Assembly (NCBI GenBank): GCA_003505795.1
Contig: DNXT01000464.1
Location: 408 to 14,925 of the forward strand
DNA from: Lysobacteraceae bacterium
Lineage (GTDB): Bacteria > Pseudomonadota > Gammaproteobacteria > Xanthomonadales > Xanthomonadaceae
DNA length: 14,518 nt
Direction of reading: 5' to 3'
Part shown: positions 8,949-14,518 of the stretch, in pieces
Layout of the letters: each line of letters opens with the position of its first letter
Position numbering within the stretch: position 1 is the first letter of the stretch
The notes under the pieces: model-generated
Database searches by the model: none
Seen by the model: the letters and a program-made list of their open reading frames with translations, nothing else
Told to the model about the DNA's origin: nothing
Translations under genes and position numbers: made by a program

Positions 8949-9031
8949 CCCGCGCGGGCGGGGGACGGTGCCCGAAGGGCGGAGAGGGTCGCTGCGCCCT
9001 CACCCCGGCCTTCTCCCGCGTGGCGGGAGAG
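8949..9031. repeat. Second copy of the GGTGCCCGAAGGGCGGA intergenic repeat
   Basis: This sits between the convergent small gene and the M2 peptidase. The core at 8967-8983 is identical to 10-26. Hairpins visible here are the CCCGCGCGGG palindrome near 8949-8958, CCC-GAA-GGG (8971-8979), GAGGG/CCCTC (8984-8988 with 8997-9001), and an 8 bp stem TCTCCCGC (9012-9019) with GCGGGAGA (9023-9030). The last stem lies about 33 bases beyond the peptidase stop and could serve as a bidirectional transcript end, although no T run follows. Compared with the copy at 1-96, the outer stem is degraded. Confidence 0.65.
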
Positions 9032-9063
9032 GGAGCCGACACCCACAGCCTATTCGAGCGTTG

Positions 9064-11064
9064 TCATGGCGATTGCGGCTGTGCGGCCGGTGCCGGTGCG
9101 CTAGCCTCCCAGCCGCACATCTGGCCTTGGTTCTGCTGCTTGAGCCAGTCCTGCAACGGCGCGAAGTACTCCAGCATCGGCGCGGCGTCCAGCCTGTCGT
9201 TGCCGGTCAGCTCCCTGAGCGTGGCCTGCCACGGCTGGCTGGCGCCCTTGCTGAGCATCGCCCAGAACTTCTGCCCGGCCTCCTTGTTGCCGTAGAAGCT
9301 GCACTCGTTCAGCGGGCCGCTGTAGCCGGAGGCGTCGCACAGTCCCTTGTAGAACTGGTACTGCAGCACGCGCGCCAGGAAATAGCGCAGGTACGGGGTG
9401 TTGCCCGGCACGTGGTACTTGGCGCCGGCGTCGAAGTACTCCTCGCCGCGCGCGCTGGCCGGGGCCACGCCCTGGTACTGCGCCTTCAGTTCCCACCACT
9501 TCTGGTTGTACTGGTCGGGCTTGATCGAACCATCGAAAACGCCCCAGCGCCAGCGGTCGATCATCAGCCCGAACGGCAGGAACGACACGCCGCTCAGGGC
9601 CATGCGCATCTGCGCGTTGATGGTCGCCTCGCGGCTTTCCCGCGGCTTGTCGACCAGACCGATCGAGTTGAGGTAGCGCGGCGTCATCGCCAGCACGATG
9701 GTGTCGCCGATGGCCTCGTGGAAGCCGTCGTTGGCGCCGCCCTGGAACAGCGGCGGCAGCGGGTTGTAGGCCAGGTCGTAATAGATGTGGCCGAGCTCGT
9801 GGTAGATGGTGGTGAAGTTCTCCTCGGTCGGGGTGATGCACATCTTGGTGCGCACGTCCGCGCCGCCGTCCTTGCCGTCGCCGCCCATGTTCATGTCCCA
9901 GGCGCTGGCATGGCAGACCACGTTGCGGTCCAGCGGCTTGATGAACTGGGTGTTGCGCCAGTAGCTCTCCGGCAGCTTGGGCATGCCCAGCGACACGTAG
10001 AAGTCCTGCGCCCGCTCGGTCATCTGCCGGGCCGTGGCCAGCTCGGCCTCGCGCTGGGCCTTGAAGCGCGCCTCGACGCCGGCATCGCCCCCGGCCTTGG
10101 CCAGCGCGGCGCTCAGGTTGCCCTGGTACTGCTTTTCCAGTGCGGCGGTGATGTCCAGGCTGCCGGCGTCCGGGTAGGGCTGCAGCATGTCCCACAGGTT
10201 GCTCCAGTCCTGCTGCCACATGTTGCCGGTCAGGTGCGCCGGGATCAGGCCGCCGGCCAGCTCGGCCTTGTCCTTGCCGTAGTTCTTGTCCAGCCTGGCG
10301 CGGGTGTAGCAGTGCAGCTGTTCGTACAGCGGTTTCACCTGCTGCCAGAGGCGGTCGGTTTCCGGGCCGACCTGTTCGGCCGGCATGTCGTAGCCGCTGC
10401 GCCACATCTGCCCGGCGTCGCGGTAGCCGAGTTCGCGCGCGCCCTCGTTGACCAGTTCGACGAAGCGCTGGTAGCGCTGGCGCGAGGGCACGGCGGTGGA
10501 GTGCCAGCCCTGCCACGCATCGAGCTGCGCATCGTAGTCGCGCGAGCGCGCCAGCACCTGCTCCAGTTCGCCGAGCTGGCGGCAGTTCCGCTTGCCGCCT
10601 TCGTCCACGCAGTAGCTGCCCGCGCCGTAGTCGCCCTCGAGCTTGGTGGCGATCGCGGCCAGTTCGGAAAGCTTGGCCGGATCGCGCGGCGCCGGCATCG
10701 CGGTCATCAGCTTGAGCAGCTGCAGGGCGCGCCTGCTGTCGGCGCTCATCGGCTGGCCGTCGTACTTGCCGGCCTGCTCGATCCAGCCGTTGAGCGTGGT
10801 CAGCCAGCGCTCGTTGGCCTTTGCCGCCACCCGCGACGAGTCGTCGTTGATGTAGGTCGAGGACAGCCATTGCGCCGAGGTCAGCTCCGGATACATCGCC
10901 TTGTACTCGGCGTTGATGCGGGCCACGAACTGGTCGGCGGTCTCGCCCGGTCCTGCCGGGGCCGCGGCCTGCTCCTGTTCCGGCGCGGGCGGCTTGCGGC
11001 AGGCGGACAACGACAGGACGGCGGCGCCGACGGCGACGGCCAGCAACAGGTGGCGATGGTTCAC
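9064..11064 (-). CDS. M2 family peptidyl-dipeptidase (ACE homologue), predicted lipoprotein
   Basis: This 666-residue zinc metallopeptidase is related to angiotensin-converting enzyme and should remove C-terminal dipeptides from peptides. The zinc site is HELGH (His422, Glu423, His426), with the third ligand Glu450 in GFHEAIGD, 24 residues on, as in ACE. PYLRYFLARVLQYQF in the C-terminal part matches the ACE block holding the substrate-site Tyr and chloride-linked Arg. A lipoprotein signal is visible: hydrophobic residues 6-19, then lipobox LSAC with Cys22 as lipidation site, so it is probably tethered in the periplasm or outer membrane. The start is GTG at 11064: AAGGA lies six bases upstream and the signal peptide begins here, while a Met 20 codons earlier would spoil the signal. 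ACE homologues are known in Xanthomonas. Its role may be peptide nutrition or cell-envelope peptide turnover. It follows the eptA-like gene by 96 bases across an inverted repeat. Confidence 0.95.
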   Translation of the reverse strand: MNHRHLLLAVAVGAAVLSLSACRKPPAPEQEQAAAPAGPGETADQFVARINAEYKAMYPELTSAQWLSSTYINDDSSRVAAKANERWLTTLNGWIEQAGKYDGQPMSADSRRALQLLKLMTAMPAPRDPAKLSELAAIATKLEGDYGAGSYCVDEGGKRNCRQLGELEQVLARSRDYDAQLDAWQGWHSTAVPSRQRYQRFVELVNEGARELGYRDAGQMWRSGYDMPAEQVGPETDRLWQQVKPLYEQLHCYTRARLDKNYGKDKAELAGGLIPAHLTGNMWQQDWSNLWDMLQPYPDAGSLDITAALEKQYQGNLSAALAKAGGDAGVEARFKAQREAELATARQMTERAQDFYVSLGMPKLPESYWRNTQFIKPLDRNVVCHASAWDMNMGGDGKDGGADVRTKMCITPTEENFTTIYHELGHIYYDLAYNPLPPLFQGGANDGFHEAIGDTIVLAMTPRYLNSIGLVDKPRESREATINAQMRMALSGVSFLPFGLMIDRWRWGVFDGSIKPDQYNQKWWELKAQYQGVAPASARGEEYFDAGAKYHVPGNTPYLRYFLARVLQYQFYKGLCDASGYSGPLNECSFYGNKEAGQKFWAMLSKGASQPWQATLRELTGNDRLDAAPMLEYFAPLQDWLKQQNQGQMCGWEASAPAPAAQPQSP

Positions 11065-11070
11065 GGGTGG

Positions 11071-11075
11071 TCCTT
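11071..11075 (-). promoter_or_regulatory. Ribosome binding site fixing the GTG start of the M2 peptidase
   Basis: The minus strand reads AAGGA, six bases ahead of GTG at 11062-11064. No ATG near the signal peptide could replace it, so this site decides the start. Confidence 0.75.
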
Positions 11076-11083
11076 GCGAGTGA

Positions 11084-11117
11084 GGCGACCGGCGAAGGCT
11101 AGAGGTCGCCGGTCGCC
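11084..11117 (-). terminator. Inverted repeat between eptA-like gene and M2 peptidase gene
   Basis: GGCGACCGGCGA (11084-11095) pairs perfectly with 11106-11117, a 12 bp stem with a 10-base loop. It begins 43 bases after the phosphoethanolamine transferase stop and ends 19 bases before the peptidase start. No T run follows, so it may be a weak terminator, an attenuator, or a structure that separates expression of the two genes. Confidence 0.5.
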
Positions 11118-11160
11118 GAGGCAAGGAGGATCGCGCGCGCGGTGGAAGGAGGCGTCCCGC

Positions 11161-12816
11161 TCAGCCGCTGCATTGCGCGAACAGGTCGCGCGAGCGGTCG
11201 TACGCCGAGGTCCTGACCTGCATCAGTCCCAGCACCGAGGAAAACAGGTTGTCCTGGTCGGCGCGGCCGCCCGCGCGCTGGCGCAGGCAGGCGAGATCCA
11301 GCCCGCGGGCATGCGCGAACTCGGGCGAGAACCACATCACCATCGGCACATGGGTCTGCTCCTGCGGCGCGATCGCATAGGGCACGCCATGCAGGTACAG
11401 GCCCTTCTCGCCCAGCGATTCGCCGTGGTCGGAGAGGTAGATCATCGCGCTGTCGTAGTCCGGAAGCGAACGCAGCGTGCCGATCGTGCGCGCCAGGAAG
11501 TGATCGGTATAGAGCAGCGCGTTGTCGTAGGTGTTGACGATCTGCTCGCGGCTGCAGGCACCGAGTTCGGCGGTATCGCAGGTGGGAGCGAAGCGGCGGA
11601 ATCCGGCCGGGTAGCGCTGGAAGTAGGCCGGTCCGTGGTTGCCGAGCTGGTGCAGCACCACGACCCGGTCGCCGGGCCTGGCCCGGACCTGCGCGGCGAG
11701 GTCGTCGAGCAGGATCTCGTCCATGCAGCGGCCGTCCCTGCAGACGCCGGGCTTGGCGGCGTCGTCGAGTTGCTGCAGCGGCAACCCGTCGCACACGCCC
11801 TTGCAGCCGGACTGGTTGTCGCGCCACAGCGTGCCGATGCCGGCGTGCTCGAGCACGTGCAGGAAGGACTGGTGGCCGCGGATGGCGTCCTCGTCGTAGT
11901 CGTGCCGGCCGTAGGGGGAGAACATGCAGGGCACCGAGACCTCGGTGCTGGTGCCGCACGAGTGCATGTCGGGGAAGTTGACGACGCCGGCCTGCGCCAG
12001 TTCCGGCGTGGTCTGGCGCGCGTAGCCGTCGAGGCTCCAGTTCTGCGCGCGGGCCGTCTCGCCGAGCACGATCAGCAGCAGCCGCGGACGGCTGCCCGAC
12101 GCCCGCGGCGTGGCGGTGGCATCGTGCTCGACCGGCTGCTTGGGCGCGCGCTCGATCGGCGAATCCGACTCGAGGTTCTGGCGCAGCGCGACCAGGTAGT
12201 TGATCGGCGTGGCCAGGTAGCGCACCTCGCGGTGGTTGCGCATCAGCGCCGAAAGGTCCTGGAACGACAGCATCGAGCCGGCCGCGCCGACCACCGCCAC
12301 GCTCGCCAGGAAGATCAGGCGGATCGCCAGCGCCCGTCCCCAGCTGCGGCGCTTCAGGCGCAAGCGCCACAGCAGGGCGATCGGCAGCAGCGCATAGCAC
12401 AGCAGCGGCGCGATCAGGGCCGGCGTCAGCAGCTCGCGCGACTCCTTGTGGTCGGTGTGCAGCACATTGCGCAGCATGTCCGCGTCCAGGTAGACGCCGT
12501 AGCTGCTCATGTAGTGCGTGGCCAGCGCGGTGGCCACGAGCAGGACCGTCAGCAGCACCTTGGCGTTCCAGCGCCAGAACAGCAACCCGAACAGCAACGC
12601 GTGGACGCCGATCAGCAGCGTGGCCAGCGCCAGCGCGAAGCCGATCGCGCCGGCATGCGCGGCCATCGCCGAATGCCAGAACGGCCGGTTGCAGGCCAGC
12701 GCGAAGAACACGCTGGCGCCCAGCGCCAGCGTCTCCACCGAGACCTCCGGGCGATGGCTCCAGTCGATCGTGCGCAGGCGCGCGCCGAGCCCGGGACGAG
12801 GCAGCGACGCGCTCAT
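11161..12816 (-). CDS. Phosphoethanolamine-lipid A transferase (EptA/MCR type)
   Basis: The 551-residue product has about five N-terminal membrane helices (residues about 28-185) and a periplasmic alkaline-phosphatase-fold domain (about 243-551). Such enzymes move phosphoethanolamine from phosphatidylethanolamine to lipid A phosphates, lowering negative charge and polymyxin binding. Zinc ligands are visible: Glu253 in VLGETAR, the nucleophile Thr291 in CGTSTEVSVPC, and Asp463-His464 in LSDHGESLGE. HQLGNHGP (His394) and YLHG (His476) match the substrate pocket. Cys287/297, Cys338/342, Cys359/364 and Cys413/421 are placed for the family disulfides. ATG at 12816 overlaps the TGA of the PAP2 gene (ATGA), so translation is probably coupled. 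Together with the PAP2 phosphatase and glycosyltransferase upstream it forms a likely lipid A remodelling unit. Chromosomal EptA-like proteins of this kind are normal in Xanthomonadaceae; sequence alone does not predict colistin resistance. Confidence 0.95.
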   Translation of the reverse strand: MSASLPRPGLGARLRTIDWSHRPEVSVETLALGASVFFALACNRPFWHSAMAAHAGAIGFALALATLLIGVHALLFGLLFWRWNAKVLLTVLLVATALATHYMSSYGVYLDADMLRNVLHTDHKESRELLTPALIAPLLCYALLPIALLWRLRLKRRSWGRALAIRLIFLASVAVVGAAGSMLSFQDLSALMRNHREVRYLATPINYLVALRQNLESDSPIERAPKQPVEHDATATPRASGSRPRLLLIVLGETARAQNWSLDGYARQTTPELAQAGVVNFPDMHSCGTSTEVSVPCMFSPYGRHDYDEDAIRGHQSFLHVLEHAGIGTLWRDNQSGCKGVCDGLPLQQLDDAAKPGVCRDGRCMDEILLDDLAAQVRARPGDRVVVLHQLGNHGPAYFQRYPAGFRRFAPTCDTAELGACSREQIVNTYDNALLYTDHFLARTIGTLRSLPDYDSAMIYLSDHGESLGEKGLYLHGVPYAIAPQEQTHVPMVMWFSPEFAHARGLDLACLRQRAGGRADQDNLFSSVLGLMQVRTSAYDRSRDLFAQCSG

Positions 12817-13586
12817 GCGCCGGCCTCGTGCGCCGGACGCGCGATGGTGGCGCCCGGCCGCAGCATCGGCAGGTACAGGCCCAGCGCGACCGACCAGCAG
12901 GTCGCCAGCGACCACAGGTCATGCGAGAGGAAGTGCGCCCCGCGCAGCTGCTGCGAAAAACCGAACACCAGGCCGGCACCGAGCCCGATCGCCAATGCCG
13001 GCCAGCGCCATGCCGGGCGCCACGCCAGCGCGACGAAGTACAGCGCGACCCACGCATAGCCGGCGCTGGCATGGCCGGCCGGGAAGCAGCCGGAAGCCTC
13101 GATGCCATGGCGCGATTGGAACAGTCCGAACAGGGCGCGGTCGCCACCGTAGCGGGCGAGGTCCCACGGGCAATCCACGCGCGTCCACTTCTTCAGCAGC
13201 GATACGGTGCCGGTCGACAGTGCGACCGACAGCGCCAGATAGGCGGCCGGCCTGCGCAGTCGGCGCCACCGTGCAGCGCGCCACGGGACGCCGGCCAGCA
13301 GCAGCGTCGCCAGCGCCGCGCCGGTGCTCAGGAGCCTGCCGTCGCGATGGACCAGTACCTGCGTCGCCCAGCTGTCCCTGAGCAGCCAGTGCCCGCCTTG
13401 CAGCCGGTACAGCAGATCGGCCAGCTGCTGGTCGGCGCCGGCGCCCATCAGCCATGCGCTGCACAGCGCGGCGGCGGCCAGTGGCAGCCACAGGTGCCGG
13501 ACCAGGAAGCGCGAGCGCGCCGCGTCCTGCGCGGTGCCCGGGCGGGAGGCGGCGGCATCGAGCGGGGATGCGGAAACGGGGTTCAT
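12813..13586 (-). CDS. PAP2 family membrane phosphatase
   Basis: This 257-residue inner-membrane protein has about six hydrophobic segments and the PAP2 fold. Motif 1, usually K-x6-R-P, reads K132-x6-C139-P140 in KKWTRVDCPWDL. Motif 2 is FPAGHASAGYA, with His172. Motif 3, usually S-R-x5-H-x3-D, reads SQQLRGAHFLSHD, with His218; the usual Arg is Gln and the Asp is one place later. The CPWDL and RGAHFLSH patterns recall a known PAP2 subgroup near lipid A transferases, so these changes probably define the subgroup rather than loss of function. It may dephosphorylate lipid A or undecaprenyl pyrophosphate, freeing or preparing sites for the EptA-like enzyme encoded just downstream with a 4-base overlap (inference). 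ATG at 13586 has no strong Shine-Dalgarno sequence but precedes a typical polar N-terminus and the first helix at about 31-47. Confidence 0.88.
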   Translation of the reverse strand: MNPVSASPLDAAASRPGTAQDAARSRFLVRHLWLPLAAAALCSAWLMGAGADQQLADLLYRLQGGHWLLRDSWATQVLVHRDGRLLSTGAALATLLLAGVPWRAARWRRLRRPAAYLALSVALSTGTVSLLKKWTRVDCPWDLARYGGDRALFGLFQSRHGIEASGCFPAGHASAGYAWVALYFVALAWRPAWRWPALAIGLGAGLVFGFSQQLRGAHFLSHDLWSLATCWSVALGLYLPMLRPGATIARPAHEAGA

Positions 13587-13705
13587 CGGATGCGTGCAAT
13601 CGGATGCCGGGCCGGCGGTGGCGGCATGATCGGGACGCGCCTGTCGGAAAGCGGTCGGACAGGAGTTGCCGCGGCGTTAACCGGCAGCGGCGCCTGCGAC
13701 CGGGT
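13587..13705. other. Spacer between glycosyltransferase and PAP2 genes
   Basis: This 119-base gap lies between two minus-strand genes that are probably co-transcribed. It contains CTGTC (13641-13645) and GACAG around 13658-13662, which could form a short hairpin, but nothing resembling a strong terminator or a promoter hexamer. Confidence 0.4.
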
Positions 13706-14518
13706 TCAGTCGTCGTTGCCCTGGGCGTCGTCGCGGGCCGAGGCCGCGCCGGGCGGTGCCACGCAGCCAGGCTTCCACGCGGTACCGGGAACGAGCTGCC
13801 AGCGGTTGCGGTTGGATTCGCCGATGTCGATCGCCTGCCGCGGATCGACACAGGGGCTCATCGCCTGCTTCAGTACGAACAGCCAGCGCCGGCGCGGCGC
13901 CTGTTCCAGCCATGCGCCCGCCCGTTGCCACTGGACGTCCCACGGCTGCCTGAAGCCGAAGTCCGTGACAGGGCGATCGGCCTGCAGCAGGTTCTGCTCG
14001 CGCCAGGCGACCATGCCCAGCTCGGCGTCAGGACCGATGCGCTGGCCGACGCGCTGCATCAGCCGGGCCGACGAACTGTAGGGATCGAGCGCCGGCATGA
14101 GCCCCAGCCCGTGCACCGTCCACAGCAGCGCCGTGGTCGCCACGACGGCGATGCCGATCCGCCGCGGCCGTGCCCAGGACAGGATGGCCATTGCAGCCAG
14201 GCCGAATCCGCACAGCCATTTCGCGAACGCCTGCATGGTCGCTGCGTCGATGCCGCGCTCGAGCGCGCTGCGCATCGCCCAGTCGGCGCCGTCCAGCAGC
14301 CCGGCGCCGAGCGCCAGCGCCGCCAGCGCCAGGATCCCGACGTAGCCGGCGAGCACGCTGCGGGTCACCTGTCGCCGCAGCAGTCCCGGCAGCAGCGGCG
14401 CCGCGGCGATGCACAGCGCCGGCAGCATGGGGAACAGGTAGACCTCGCGCTTGCCGGGACTCACGCTGAAGAACGCCAGCACCAGCGCGCTCCAGGCCAG
14501 CAGCAGGACGTGGCGTCC
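13706..14518 (-). CDS. Glycosyltransferase family 39 / ArnT-like protein, C-terminal part
   Basis: The gene is cut by the right edge of the window; 270 C-terminal residues are visible and the frame is open to base 14518. It shows SVSPGKREVYLFPMLPAL, a loop-plus-helix block seen in the C-terminal half of ArnT/PMT-type glycosyltransferases, then four more hydrophobic helices, and a soluble domain of roughly 110 residues, presumably periplasmic. These proteins use undecaprenyl-phosphate sugars as donors; ArnT itself adds aminoarabinose to lipid A. The active-site aspartates lie in the missing N-terminal half, so the exact sugar and acceptor cannot be told. The PAP2 and EptA-like genes follow on the same strand, supporting a role in lipid A or other envelope glycan modification. 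Confidence 0.82.
   Translation of the reverse strand, partial: GRHVLLLAWSALVLAFFSVSPGKREVYLFPMLPALCIAAAPLLPGLLRRQVTRSVLAGYVGILALAALALGAGLLDGADWAMRSALERGIDAATMQAFAKWLCGFGLAAMAILSWARPRRIGIAVVATTALLWTVHGLGLMPALDPYSSSARLMQRVGQRIGPDAELGMVAWREQNLLQADRPVTDFGFRQPWDVQWQRAGAWLEQAPRRRWLFVLKQAMSPCVDPRQAIDIGESNRNRWQLVPGTAWKPGCVAPPGAASARDDAQGNDD

Noticed and set aside
11161..12816. Reading the EptA-like gene as an acquired mcr resistance gene
   Set aside because: It sits in a compositionally matched chromosomal cluster with PAP2 and a glycosyltransferase, without flanking insertion sequences; the motifs are common to all phosphoethanolamine transferases.
8311..13059. A 1,582-codon open frame on the plus strand
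   Set aside because: It is antisense to the M2 peptidase and EptA-like genes and overlaps the small gene at 8480. Its product is His/Gln/Arg/Val/Gly-rich without domains, the usual shadow in GC-rich DNA.

Overview
This is GC-rich bacterial DNA. It carries intact single-copy metabolic genes, short intergenic gaps, and families of small palindromic intergenic repeats. The combination points to the Xanthomonadaceae/Lysobacteraceae (Gammaproteobacteria), probably a Lysobacter, Luteimonas or Pseudoxanthomonas relative. It consists of: a 4-hydroxyproline epimerase beside a PAS-AraC regulator, a tandem glycine riboswitch ahead of gcvP, an ACE-like M2 peptidase, and GTGGGAG-type and GGTGCCCGAAGGGCGGA-type repeats. 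The genus is inference; the family is fairly secure. I see no integrase, transposase, CRISPR array, tRNA or rRNA. The window reads as chromosomal core with repeat-filled gaps.

Left part (1-3181): a cloverleaf-shaped repeat (1-96) lies beyond the 3' end of a minus-strand 4-hydroxyproline 2-epimerase gene (194-1132). That gene is divergent from a PAS-plus-AraC regulator (1307-2038), which is the expected local activator of hydroxyproline catabolism. A small inverted repeat in the shared promoter gap is an operator candidate. Convergent to the regulator is a nucleoside-hydrolase-family gene (2087-3181) with an altered N-terminal metal-binding motif.

Centre (3182-8881): a roughly 675-base gap holds a palindromic repeat and the gcvP terminator. 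Then comes gcvP (3857-6721, minus strand), the P-protein of the glycine cleavage system. Its leader is complete and can be read end to end: a TATAAT -10 box, two glycine aptamers separated by 10 bases, and a hairpin-rich expression platform. Divergent from it is a two-gene plus-strand unit: a Bcr/CflA-type MFS exporter (7206-8456), with a perfect 22-base palindrome in its leader, followed by a small basic protein of unknown function (8480-8881).

Right part (8882-14518): after another intergenic repeat, all genes are on the minus strand. In transcription order they are a glycosyltransferase of the ArnT/GT39 type (cut by the window edge), a PAP2 phosphatase, a phosphoethanolamine-lipid A transferase (EptA/MCR type) overlapping it by 4 bases, and an ACE-like M2 peptidyl-dipeptidase predicted to be a lipoprotein starting at GTG. 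The first three look like an envelope or lipid A remodelling cluster. The peptidase is separated from them by a strong inverted repeat and may be its own unit.

I found no clearly new multi-gene system. The observations most worth follow-up are the MFS leader palindrome, the variant nucleoside hydrolase active site, the repeat families with competing secondary structures, and the uneven conservation of the two glycine aptamers.
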